Counted from the first letter of the stretch, positions 1 to 6,444 are shown. The stretch: DNA of 14,296 nt from Bryobacteraceae bacterium (GCA_030036985.1 JASHSD010000152.1:1-14296); one strand, 5' to 3'. Program-made: numbers and translations. Notes: generated by a model from the letters alone, not told the origin.

Positions 1-264
1 CGGACCGTTTCCATCCGAATGGAAGAGCAGGCCGATGTGCCGGCCTTTCGGGAAAAGACGAAAGACCCGGCGATGCAGGCGGTCTATAAAGAACGGGCGC
101 CGGTGGCGGAGTTCCCGAATGCGTGGCTCAAGGAAAAACCGGGACTGCGGAAATTCCGTGTGAGGGGACTTGCGAAGGCGGCAACCGAGTTGATCCGGGC
201 CTGCCTGACATACAACATCATGCAGTTGATAAGGTTGAGCCGGAATCAACCGGTTGCCGCCTGA
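1..264 (+). CDS. IS1182-type transposase, C-terminal fragment (5' end outside window)
   Basis: The frame is open from base 1 to a TGA at 262-264, giving 87 residues with no start needed, so the gene enters from the left edge; an internal ATG at 19 is unlikely to be the true start. The stretch AEFPNAWLKEKPGLRKFRVR followed by GLAKAATELIRACLTYNIMQ is typical of the C-terminal end of IS1182 (DDE) transposases, where it follows the last catalytic glutamate. The catalytic residues lie outside the window, so whether the element is complete or active cannot be judged. A mobile element fits its surroundings: non-coding, repeat-bearing sequence to 503, and a group II intron remnant about 1.6 kb away. 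Family assignment rests on recalled similarity of this tail. Confidence 0.8.
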   Translation, partial: RTVSIRMEEQADVPAFREKTKDPAMQAVYKERAPVAEFPNAWLKEKPGLRKFRVRGLAKAATELIRACLTYNIMQLIRLSRNQPVAA

Positions 265-438
265 ATAAACCGTTTTGAGCGGGTCCGCCACGCCCGCTTC
301 CGTAAAGGGAACGCGCCCAGGAGCTATTCACGGGCAGACAGCCCGAGAATCCGAATCCCCGGGACTGAAAGGACCCCGCCATCGAACCAGACGCCTTTTA
401 TCGAAAGGTGCGGCGAAAATGCAATTTTTCACGGCTTC

Positions 439-503
439 TAAGGGAGCGGTCGCCGCTCAGTAAAAGCAATACGTTTCCGAGCCGCGACCGCAAGGGAGCG
501 ATC
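439..503. repeat. Short interspersed repeat with internal hairpin between the IS end and thrB
   Basis: The 12-base run AAGGGAGCGGTC at 440-451 recurs as AAGGGAGCGATC at 492-503 with one change, so the pair brackets about 50 bases. The first copy forms a perfect 6-bp hairpin, GAGCGG (444-449), loop TCG, CCGCTC (453-458). The piece CCGAGCCGCGACCGCAAGGG at 477-496 matches a motif I remember as widely dispersed in Acidobacteriota and other large soil genomes (translated as SRDRKGA). No T-run follows the hairpin on either strand, so it does not look like a standard intrinsic terminator, though it lies just beyond the thrB stop. The rest of 265-438 shows no gene and no recognisable insertion-sequence terminal repeat. 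Confidence 0.55.
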
Positions 504-1403
504 TCACACGAACTCGTAGCCCTTGCGCGACACACCGCCGGCGATCACCTCCGTGGTGCAGCCGTTCATCGCAAAAATGTTCCGGACCATCTCACAAACG
601 CCCTCCGCTCCGCGTTCATGGAACACCAGCACCGCCGGTCCGGCCCCGCTCAACGTGCATCCCAGCAATCCGGCTTTACGCAGGCGCAGAATTTCGTTGA
701 GACCGGGAACCAGTTGGGCGCGAAACGGCTGGTGCAGACGGTCTTCAAGCGCCGTCGGGAACGCCGAGCAATCGCCCGTCGCCAGGCCGGCCACGAGCAA
801 TGCGGTCCGCTGAATATTGAAAACGACGTCGCTCTGCGAATAACAATCGGGAAGAACCGCGCGCGACTCGCTGGTGGGAATGGCGAAATTGGGAACCACC
901 ACGGCGACTTCGAATTGCTGCGGCATCTCCAGCCGCACCGCGCGTGTCCGCCCGCCCGGCTCGACGCCGCTCACCACGATCGATCCCAACACCGATGCCG
1001 CCACGTTATCGGGATGGCCTTCCAGCCTCGCCGCTTCATCCAGAATCCGGCCCGGCTTCCAGCGCAGATTGAGCAGACGTTCGGCGATCACCACGCCCGC
1101 GGTAAGCGCGGCGGCGCTGGAGCCCAGGCCTTTTCCGATGGGAATGTCGTTATTGATACTGAGTTCGATAGCCGGAAGAGGCATGTGCGCGCGCGCCGCG
1201 ATCGCCAGCGCCGTCTTCCAGATGACGTTCTCTTCGTTGGCCGGAATGAGCTGGGAGTCGCGGCCGGTGACGCGTATGGACAACCGGCTGCTCGGCGCGA
1301 ACCGGCATTCCAGAAAAACCCTGAGGGCAATGCCCAAAGCGTCAAAGCCCGGCCCGAGGTTGGCGCTCGAACCGGGAACGCGTAAGGTACTGATTGGACC
1401 CAA
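504..1403 (-). CDS. thrB: Homoserine kinase
   Basis: This 299-residue protein belongs to the GHMP kinase family and phosphorylates L-homoserine with ATP to O-phospho-L-homoserine, the penultimate step of threonine synthesis in the cytoplasm. Visible motifs are PGSSANLGPGFDALG (residues 10-24), the phosphate-binding loop PIGKGLGSSAAA (88-99), EGHPDNVAAS (128-137) and LSGAGPAVL (251-259). The length is normal for the family. The start is a TTG at 1403 directly after an in-frame TGA, so it is the first possible codon, and no good Shine-Dalgarno sequence precedes it. An ATG at 1411-1409 lies in another frame, so the true start, or a one-base indel here, is uncertain. No thrC or hom gene adjoins it. 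The stop lies next to a dispersed repeat. It diverges from the PilZ-like gene across about 50 bp. Confidence 0.96.
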   Translation of the reverse strand: MGPISTLRVPGSSANLGPGFDALGIALRVFLECRFAPSSRLSIRVTGRDSQLIPANEENVIWKTALAIAARAHMPLPAIELSINNDIPIGKGLGSSAAALTAGVVIAERLLNLRWKPGRILDEAARLEGHPDNVAASVLGSIVVSGVEPGGRTRAVRLEMPQQFEVAVVVPNFAIPTSESRAVLPDCYSQSDVVFNIQRTALLVAGLATGDCSAFPTALEDRLHQPFRAQLVPGLNEILRLRKAGLLGCTLSGAGPAVLVFHERGAEGVCEMVRNIFAMNGCTTEVIAGGVSRKGYEFV

Positions 1404-1442
1404 TCAGCCATTATGCCGTGCCGATCACGGGTTTTCAATGAT

Positions 1443-1447
1443 GGGAG
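1443..1447 (+). promoter_or_regulatory. Ribosome binding site selecting a GTG start
   Basis: GGGAG lies seven bases upstream of the in-frame GTG at 1455. The longer alternative beginning at ATG 1413 has no comparable site, so this sequence favours the GTG start for the PilZ-like gene. Confidence 0.55.
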
Positions 1448-1454
1448 CGCGAAT

Positions 1455-1787
1455 GTGCTCGGAGTACTACGATACGTTATGCGCGCGGGGCGGGTTCTCT
1501 GCTCGGAGTTGGTCAGGCTGCGGACGGATACCGCGGAGTCCGTCGTCAATCTGGAGGCCATTTGGCCGGGTGGCGCCACAGTCGAATCGGAGACTCCGGT
1601 GGCAGAAGGCGAGCGGGTTGAGATCCGGGCCGGCAACGTATTTTTCCAAGGGACAGTGAAAGCGGCGGAAGGCCACGAATTCGGCTGGCAGCTCGAAATC
1701 GAATTTTCCCCGTTTACGCCCTGGAGCTTGGATCGCTTCCGGCCGGAGCACATGCTGGACATATCCGAATACGATTCCGATCAGTAA
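1455..1787 (+). CDS. Small PilZ-like protein
   Basis: The protein is 110 residues from GTG 1455, chosen for the GGGAG site seven bases upstream; ATG 1413 would add 14 residues and ATG 1479 would remove eight. There is no signal peptide or membrane segment, so it is probably cytoplasmic. The outline RVLCSELVRLR, then NLEAIWPGGATV, then GERVEIRAG and a GWQLEIEF strand resembles PilZ domains (an arginine-bearing strand, a [D/N]xSxxG turn, beta barrel). PilZ proteins usually bind cyclic di-GMP. Here the serine of the turn is replaced by Trp-Pro and the arginine pair is not clearly the canonical RxxxR, so nucleotide binding may be lost. It stands alone, diverging from thrB and running tail to tail with a possible gene fragment. 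The fold is inferred and no function can be assigned. Confidence 0.6.
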   Translation: MLGVLRYVMRAGRVLCSELVRLRTDTAESVVNLEAIWPGGATVESETPVAEGERVEIRAGNVFFQGTVKAAEGHEFGWQLEIEFSPFTPWSLDRFRPEHMLDISEYDSDQ

Positions 1788-1873
1788 ACCGATCTCGTCA
1801 CCACGATCGGAAACTGCTTTCCCGTGTAGGGCAGGATGGCATCCTGGTGCGCTGGTAAAACCGGCGTCGAGTA
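1781..1873 (-). pseudogene. Possible severed C-terminal tail of an unidentified gene
   Basis: Read on the minus strand, these about 30 codons end LPYTGKQFPIVVTRSVY before a TGA at 1783-1781. The composition looks protein-like and most third positions are G or C, as in neighbouring genes. The stop overlaps the end of the PilZ-like gene by seven bases, a common tail-to-tail arrangement. Upstream the frame runs into the group II intron remnant, where the translation loses protein character and the only in-frame starts lie inside the intron. I read this as the end of a gene whose front was lost when the intron inserted or the region rearranged. The gene family is not recognised, and a chance open frame remains possible. 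Confidence 0.35.
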
Positions 1874-2292
1874 GTGAATGAGAGAGTCATGCGGATAAGG
1901 AGTAGCGAACCAATCGGACCCCGGGTCATGCGCGGCGCATCGCAAGGTGCGGCGGGAAGCGTTGGCAGGGGCGCACGCAGGCTGGGTATCGAGCTTCGAA
2001 AACATCGATCTGGAGCGCCGACGCAGTCAGGATATGCGGAAGGCAACACGGACGGGGTCGATAACGCGAGAACCCGTACGGCTCCACGGAGTCGGAGACC
2101 CCATGCATGCGTGGAAGCTCGACGCACGGGAACCAGGAGATCCCGGCGCTGTCCGCCGTCTTGAGAAAGCGGCGGGCCGGAAGGGGAACCCACAAGGGCA
2201 CGCCCTTCACGCACGGCGCCGGGAAGTCGGATCGGCCGCGTAGTTACCGGAGAAGGTTCCGAACAAAGGGCAACCTGCGGAGGGACCGGAGG
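1874..2292 (+). mobile_element. Group II intron remnant (5' RNA region and start of the maturase leader, no reverse transcriptase)
   Basis: Translations of this stretch carry the scattered signature that precedes group II intron reverse transcriptases: GNQEIPAL near 2128, then HGAGKSDRP near 2209-2237, then PEKVPNKGQPAEGPEGRGG at 2247-2303 in a different frame. In intact introns these blocks follow one another, so the frame jump and the TAG at 2241 suggest decay. Upstream, 1874-2120 has the look of structured intron RNA (domain I style: many short GC stems, no codon bias). I cannot find the reverse transcriptase, the X/maturase domain, or a domain V hairpin in the following 200 bases, so this is a truncated 5' fragment. 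The left boundary is approximate; a GTGAATG at 1874 is a candidate 5' end but does not match the GTGYG consensus well. Confidence 0.68.
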
Positions 2293-2318
2293 GCAGGGGC
2301 GGCTGACGCCGCCCCTGC
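2293..2318. repeat. Perfect 11-bp GC-rich inverted repeat (hairpin)
   Basis: GCAGGGGCGGC (2293-2303) and its exact complement GCCGCCCCTGC (2308-2318) are separated by TGAC. The stem is almost all G-C and would be very stable in RNA or single-stranded DNA. No T-run follows on either strand, so it is not a classic terminator. It sits where the recognisable intron sequence stops, so it may be a dispersed palindromic element that marks or caused the truncation. I recall similar hairpins scattered in acidobacterial genomes but cannot confirm that here. Confidence 0.75.
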
Positions 2319-2503
2319 TGCCGTTCCGGCCGCTGAGTCGACGCTCGGGTCGCATCCCTGCGTTGCCCTATCCTCAGCTCAGGTATCACCAGAGTGGACA
2401 TCATCAACCCGGCCGTGCAATGATTTCTCATCGAACGGCGACAACCCCCTTACCTTGGTGTCTCATCCCAGGGGTTCACTTCAATATCGCCCGACTCCGC
2501 CAC
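2319..2503. other. Unassigned intergenic sequence
   Basis: About 185 bases between the hairpin and the stop of the beta-barrel gene. I see no gene with codon bias and a ribosome binding site, no tRNA-like fold and no terminator. A 17-codon open stretch follows the beta-barrel stop in frame on the minus strand (ending NPWDETPR), but nothing supports readthrough. It is probably debris from the same rearrangement that left the intron fragment. Confidence 0.6.
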
Positions 2504-3121
2504 TTACCAGCGGAACCCGAACGTTACCGGAAGGTAGTCGATGTGATAGTTGTTCGACAGGAACACGTGATTCCACTTCGCCTCGGCGAAGAAGCGTCCG
2601 TGCAGCGACTGACCGAACGCAAAGCCTGCGCCGACGTCAAAGCCCGGACGGTTGACCACGTAATTCGTAAACACACCGGACGCTCCCGGATAGTAGCCGA
2701 AGAACGGACTGGCCCCCGGTACATTGACCGCGCCCGAAGAAAAATCGTCGGACACATGGTAGACGCCGCCGCCACCGATTGCATAGAAATCGAAGTGATG
2801 GAAGGGCATCAGATGGAAAACCGGATCGAGGGTGGCGGAAAAGATGTGCATCTCGCCGGACGGCACGCCGATATTCGAGAGTTCTGTGCCGGTGATACCC
2901 AACCCGTTATACCCCAAATCAACCCTGGCGCCGAGGGCGCGATCGAAATTGTACCCGACTCCCCCCTCGACATTCCAGCCGTTGTCCAAATCGTAAGCTG
3001 AAGCTCCCAGCGACCTGTCGAAACCGCCGCCGACGTCGATCTCGTATTTCTGCACCTCCTGCGCATACGCCGAACCCATAGTCAAAATCCCCACCACCGT
3101 TAAAAAAGCGAAACTTCTCAT
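2504..3121 (-). CDS. Outer-membrane beta-barrel protein
   Basis: The protein is 205 residues from ATG 3121; an upstream ATG at 3232 would prepend 37 residues that bury the signal peptide, so it is rejected. AGGGAGAT about ten bases upstream is the ribosome binding site. MRSFAFLTVVGILTMGSAYA is a clear signal peptide ending AYA before residue 21. The mature part alternates aromatic and polar residues with glycine turns (GGGFDRSLGA, GGVGYNFDRALGARVDLGY, FYAIGGGGVYHV, GFDVGAGFAFGQ) and ends FGFRW, the C-terminal aromatic typical of proteins assembled by the BAM complex. The size suits an eight-stranded, OmpA/OmpW-like barrel. I see no peptidoglycan-binding domain. Role unknown: a small porin, an adhesin or a structural protein are all possible. 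Its upstream region holds a long inverted repeat. Confidence 0.85.
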   Translation of the reverse strand: MRSFAFLTVVGILTMGSAYAQEVQKYEIDVGGGFDRSLGASAYDLDNGWNVEGGVGYNFDRALGARVDLGYNGLGITGTELSNIGVPSGEMHIFSATLDPVFHLMPFHHFDFYAIGGGGVYHVSDDFSSGAVNVPGASPFFGYYPGASGVFTNYVVNRPGFDVGAGFAFGQSLHGRFFAEAKWNHVFLSNNYHIDYLPVTFGFRW

Positions 3122-3142
3122 TGTGAATAGATCTCCCTGTAT

Positions 3143-3180
3143 TGTTTTTTGGTCGAAGCAGATGCTTCGTGCAAAAAACA
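3143..3180. promoter_or_regulatory. Extended inverted repeat upstream of the beta-barrel gene
   Basis: The core stem is CGAAGCA (3154-3160) with TGCTTCG (3163-3169) around a GA loop. After two unpaired positions the symmetry resumes outward: TGTTTTTTG (3143-3151) pairs with CAAAAAACA (3172-3180). The T-run precedes and the A-run follows the stem on each strand, the reverse of an intrinsic terminator. It lies 22-59 bases before the start codon, so it is either a 5'-UTR stem that could mask or stabilise the message, or an operator for a dimeric regulator. The role is inferred. Confidence 0.5.
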
Positions 3181-3235
3181 CAGCAAAAGCAGGTCCAACG
3201 TGGGCGGATTCACCAATGCCGCAATGCCGCAAGCT

Positions 3236-5488
3236 TCAGCGATAGAGAAGGTATTTACCGCGCAATATCAAAAACCGGTCCAGGCCGGCCTCGGCCGCGG
3301 GCGCGGCATCGGTTCCGGCTTCGAGAGCATGTATCACGGCGCCGCTGCCGATCAGATTGCGGTTCAGCTCGAACGGAATCTTTCCCGGATAGAGAGCGGC
3401 CAGCGCGCGCGCCAACTCAAGCCCCAGACGCGACGCGGAGAAGATATCGCGGTTGGTGAGGGTGAAGCGAACCCCTTGGATCGTCCTGCCGCTGAAATTC
3501 GACGAGGAAGGCGTGAATCGCACAGGATAAAAGCGGATGCCCGGAATGGCGCGGGCATTGAGATATTCGGCGAGTTCGCGGCCGTCGATCCAATCCGCGC
3601 CGATCTGCTCGAAAGGAGTGTCGGTCCCTCTGCCGACCGAGTAATTCTTCGAAGTCTCCAGCATGGCGACGCCGGGATAGAGCGCAGCCTCGTTCAGATT
3701 GCGCATATTCGGCGACGGGTTCACCCACGGCAGTTCGGTCGCGTCGAACCAGTCCTCGCGGTTCCAGCCGGTCATTTCGACGACGTGAAGGTCCGCGCTG
3801 AGGTGATTCTCGCCGTTCACCATCTCGGCCAATTCGCCCATCGTCATTCCGTGGCGCAACGGCAAAGGAAAAGAACCGGTGAAAGACAGCTTGTCGGGAT
3901 CGAGCATCGGCCCTTCCACGTGGATGCCGGTAATCGGGTCGGGCCGGTCCAGAACGTAGAACGGCAGGCGCGCCTTTGCCGCTTCCTCCATCGCGTAGAT
4001 CATGGTTGATTCGTAGGTGTAGAAGCGCGCGCCGACGTCCTGAATATCGAAGACCAGAACGTCCAGGCCGCGCAGCATTTCCGGGGTCGGCCGGCGAGTC
4101 TTGTCGTATAAACTCCACACCCTGATGCCCGTTTTCACATCCGTGGAATCGGCGATATTCTCATGGTCTTCCACGCCCGCGATACCGTGTTCGGGGGAGA
4201 ACAAGGCGGCGACGTTGACTCCCGCCGCGCGCATCACGTCGATATTGCGCTTGCCCAGCCGATCCACGCCTGTCTGATTGGTGATGAGTCCGACGCGTTT
4301 TCCCTGAAGCGGAAGGAAATGGTTCATCTCTAATACGTCGAGTCCTGTGAATACCTCATGCGCGCCGGGCGCTTCGTAACCGACGCTCGCCGCGGCGATG
4401 GTCGCGATGCGGCCGCGCAATGGCGTGATGGCTTTGCGCACGTGCGGATGCACGGAGTTGGTCAGCAGGATGACGTACGTCTGCGAAGCGGGGTCGATCC
4501 AGAACGAAGTGCCGGTGTATCCGGTATGGCCGAACGAGCCGAGTGGAAACAGCTCGCCGCGCACGCCGGAATAGGGCGATTGAATGTCCCACCCGATGCC
4601 GCGCAGGATCGGCTGCGACATTGGCGTTTGCGGCTCGGTGAATTTGCGGATGGTGGCTGTGCTGAACAGGCCGTCGCCGCCGTCGAGAATCATCTGGCAG
4701 AATTTGGCGAGATCGTCGGCCGTGGAGAAGACGCCGGCATGGCCCGCAACGCCGCCCATATAGCGCGAAGTGGGATCGTCCACGACGCCGCGGAGCACTT
4801 CGCCGTCCTTCAGCGTCTCCGTGGGCGCGATGCGCGGTTTCAACGCAGGCGAAGGAAGATAGCCTGTTTCCTTCATGCCCAACGGGTCGAAGAGAATCTG
4901 TTTCACATATTCGTTTTCGGGCATGCCGCTCAGGCGGTGCACGATCTCGCCGAGCAGGATGAAATTGATGTCGCTGTAGACGAACTTCGTTTCGCGCGGA
5001 TTGGCGGGTTTGTCGATCAGCGCCTTGTGGATGCCGGTTTCGTAGCCGGCCCAAGCCGGCTCCAGATCGAGATCGGGACGCAGACCGGAGAAATGCGTCG
5101 CCAGATCGCGTATGGTGATCGCGCTGTGGCCGCCCTGGAACTCCGGCAGATAGTTGGTCACCGGATCGTCGAGGCGGATCTTGCCCCGCTCGAACAGCTT
5201 CATCAGACAACTGGCGGTGGCGACGATCTTCGTGAGCGACGCGATGTCGAAGATGGTGTCGACCGTCATCGCCTCTTTCGCCGGCGCGAGCGCGCGATAA
5301 CCGTAAGCCTTGCGGTAAACGATTTTGCCCTGGTGTCCGATCAGCAGGACCGCGCCGGGGATTTTGTCCTCATGCACGGCCTGATCGATGGCGGAGTCGA
5401 GATCGGCCGCGCCCGAGAAGGTTTGGGCGGAGAAGGTTTGGGCGGAAACGGCGACGCAGCAGAGGATCGCGAGCGGCAGTACTTTCAT
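3236..5488 (-). CDS. Fusion of beta-lactamase-family serine hydrolase and NamZ-type exo-beta-N-acetylmuramidase (DUF1343)
   Basis: This 750-residue exported protein has two enzymes in one chain. After a short hydrophobic signal sequence, residues 28-365 form a class C beta-lactamase/DD-peptidase-like domain (S12): nucleophile motif SLTK (Ser84, Lys87), YSD (Tyr171) in the YxN position, and HTG (321-323) in place of KTG. Residues 379-750 form a DUF1343/NamZ domain with GKRVGLITNQTGVD, SPEHGIAG (431-438), FDIQDVGARFYTY and HVEGPMLD. NamZ enzymes (family GH171) release N-acetylmuramic acid from the non-reducing ends of wall fragments. In Bacillus subtilis namZ (ybbC) lies in a recycling cluster with a separate beta-lactamase-like gene, so the fusion links partners already associated. 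The hydrolase may act on peptide or ester bonds of muropeptides; real beta-lactamase activity is not implied. The site is probably periplasmic. No nagZ or amidase gene adjoins it. Confidence 0.9.
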   Translation of the reverse strand: MKVLPLAILCCVAVSAQTFSAQTFSGAADLDSAIDQAVHEDKIPGAVLLIGHQGKIVYRKAYGYRALAPAKEAMTVDTIFDIASLTKIVATASCLMKLFERGKIRLDDPVTNYLPEFQGGHSAITIRDLATHFSGLRPDLDLEPAWAGYETGIHKALIDKPANPRETKFVYSDINFILLGEIVHRLSGMPENEYVKQILFDPLGMKETGYLPSPALKPRIAPTETLKDGEVLRGVVDDPTSRYMGGVAGHAGVFSTADDLAKFCQMILDGGDGLFSTATIRKFTEPQTPMSQPILRGIGWDIQSPYSGVRGELFPLGSFGHTGYTGTSFWIDPASQTYVILLTNSVHPHVRKAITPLRGRIATIAAASVGYEAPGAHEVFTGLDVLEMNHFLPLQGKRVGLITNQTGVDRLGKRNIDVMRAAGVNVAALFSPEHGIAGVEDHENIADSTDVKTGIRVWSLYDKTRRPTPEMLRGLDVLVFDIQDVGARFYTYESTMIYAMEEAAKARLPFYVLDRPDPITGIHVEGPMLDPDKLSFTGSFPLPLRHGMTMGELAEMVNGENHLSADLHVVEMTGWNREDWFDATELPWVNPSPNMRNLNEAALYPGVAMLETSKNYSVGRGTDTPFEQIGADWIDGRELAEYLNARAIPGIRFYPVRFTPSSSNFSGRTIQGVRFTLTNRDIFSASRLGLELARALAALYPGKIPFELNRNLIGSGAVIHALEAGTDAAPAAEAGLDRFLILRGKYLLYR
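5415..5444 (-). repeat. 15-bp tandem duplication in the signal-peptide region
   Basis: Two perfect consecutive copies of GAGAAGGTTTGGGCG (plus-strand reading) encode AQTFS-AQTFS just after the hydrophobic core of the fusion protein's signal sequence. The duplication is in frame and gives two possible AQ cleavage positions, so it is likely tolerated and may be a recent slippage event. Confidence 0.9.
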
Positions 5489-5537
5489 GTGTCCGGCTGA
5501 TCTGAGCGTAGCAACTTTGAATTAGAGTAAGGAAAGC

Positions 5538-6434
5538 ATGCCGCTCAAATTTCCGATCGCCATTTTCGTTTTCTGCGGTCTCGCCGCGGCGCAGACCTCG
5601 ATGATTCTTCCCGAGAATTCCGCCACTCACGTCTCCGGGCACGTCTGGGCGATCGTCGGGTTTCCGAATATCGGCATCGTCGTGGGCAACCGAGCCACGC
5701 TGGTGGTCGACACCGGCTTGGGCGAAAGGAACGGCGCCATCGTGATGCGCGAAGTGGACAGGCTTTCGAAAAACCCGAAGCTCTTCCTCACCACGACGCA
5801 TTTTCATCCCGAGCACGCGATGGGCGAGCAGGCTTTTCCGGCCAACACGATCATCATCCGGCCGAAGGCGCAGCAGGAAGAGCTGGAGCAGCGCAAAGAC
5901 GAGTTCGTCAAAATGTTCAGCGGGTTCGGACAGGGCAAGGAACTGCTGCGGGGTCTGAAGATGCGTACGCCCGATATCGTCTTCGACCGCGAAGCCACGG
6001 TCGATCTCGGCGGCGTCACTGCGCGGCTGTTCTGGCTGGGGACGGCGCATACACGCGGCGACGAGCTGATTTTCATAAAGGAAGACAGCGTGCTGATCCC
6101 CGGCGATATCGTGCAGGACAAGATTGTGCCGAATATGCCGAACGACGACACCAGTCCGAAGAACTGGATCGCGATTCTGGATCAATTGGAGCCGCTGCAC
6201 CCGCGTTACATCGTGCCGGACCACGGCGCGCTCGGCGATGGTTCGCTGATTGCAAAGGAACGGGCATTTCTGGCGGATCTGCGGACGCGATCCCTGGAAC
6301 TGAAACGCAAGGGCGTGCCGGTGGATGAGGCGGGCAAACAGATGACGGCGTACGTGAAGCAGAAGTATCCGGACTATACGACCATGGGTCCGACAGCGAA
6401 CGTGGTGAAACGGGTTTACGCCGAATCCAAATAG
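5538..6434 (+). CDS. Exported metallo-beta-lactamase-fold hydrolase
   Basis: The protein is 298 residues, with AAGGA just before ATG 5538. MPLKFPIAIFVFCGLAAAQT is a signal peptide with likely cleavage after AAA or AQ, so the enzyme works in the periplasm. The metal ligands of the MBL fold are in order: HFHPEH (His88, His90, Glu92, His93), His171 in GTAHTRGDE, Asp190 in IPGD and His229 in VPDHG. Position 92 is Glu where most members have Asp in HxHxDH. GHVWAIVG and NIGIVVGNRATLVVDTG are the usual opening strands. The relatives I can place are generic periplasmic MBL hydrolases; a lactamase, lactonase or other ester hydrolase cannot be told apart from sequence. The stop TAG lies directly before the ribosome binding site of the aldo/keto reductase, so the two are probably co-transcribed. 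It diverges from the NamZ fusion across 49 bp. Confidence 0.88.
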   Translation: MPLKFPIAIFVFCGLAAAQTSMILPENSATHVSGHVWAIVGFPNIGIVVGNRATLVVDTGLGERNGAIVMREVDRLSKNPKLFLTTTHFHPEHAMGEQAFPANTIIIRPKAQQEELEQRKDEFVKMFSGFGQGKELLRGLKMRTPDIVFDREATVDLGGVTARLFWLGTAHTRGDELIFIKEDSVLIPGDIVQDKIVPNMPNDDTSPKNWIAILDQLEPLHPRYIVPDHGALGDGSLIAKERAFLADLRTRSLELKRKGVPVDEAGKQMTAYVKQKYPDYTTMGPTANVVKRVYAESK

Positions 6435-6444
6435 GAGAGCTGCT

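Noticed and set aside
408..1385. Long plus-strand open frame of 325 codons opposite thrB
   Set aside because: It is the antisense shadow of thrB; its translation is rich in Arg, His and Gln with no domain, while the minus strand carries all GHMP kinase motifs.
2455..2503. tRNA-like end (CGACTCCGCCAC) before the beta-barrel stop
   Set aside because: No T-arm, anticodon arm or acceptor pairing can be built around it on either strand.
2107..2655. Plus-strand frame of 182 codons taken as a protein gene
   Set aside because: Its first part reads group II intron leader sequence, the rest crosses a hairpin and runs antisense into the beta-barrel gene; it is not a coherent protein.
3143..3180. Intrinsic terminator
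   Set aside because: The T-run precedes the stem and the A-run follows it on both strands, the wrong order for termination.
3122..3232. N-terminal extension of the beta-barrel protein from ATG 3232
   Set aside because: It would place 37 residues before a complete signal peptide; ATG 3121 has its own ribosome binding site.
4358..5500. Plus-strand open frame of 380 codons opposite the NamZ fusion
   Set aside because: It is an antisense shadow in GC-rich DNA; the opposite strand encodes a clear two-domain enzyme.
5538..6434. Antibiotic-resistance beta-lactamase
   Set aside because: Only the general metallo-beta-lactamase fold is seen; no feature ties it to a known lactamase class, and the fold covers many other hydrolases.
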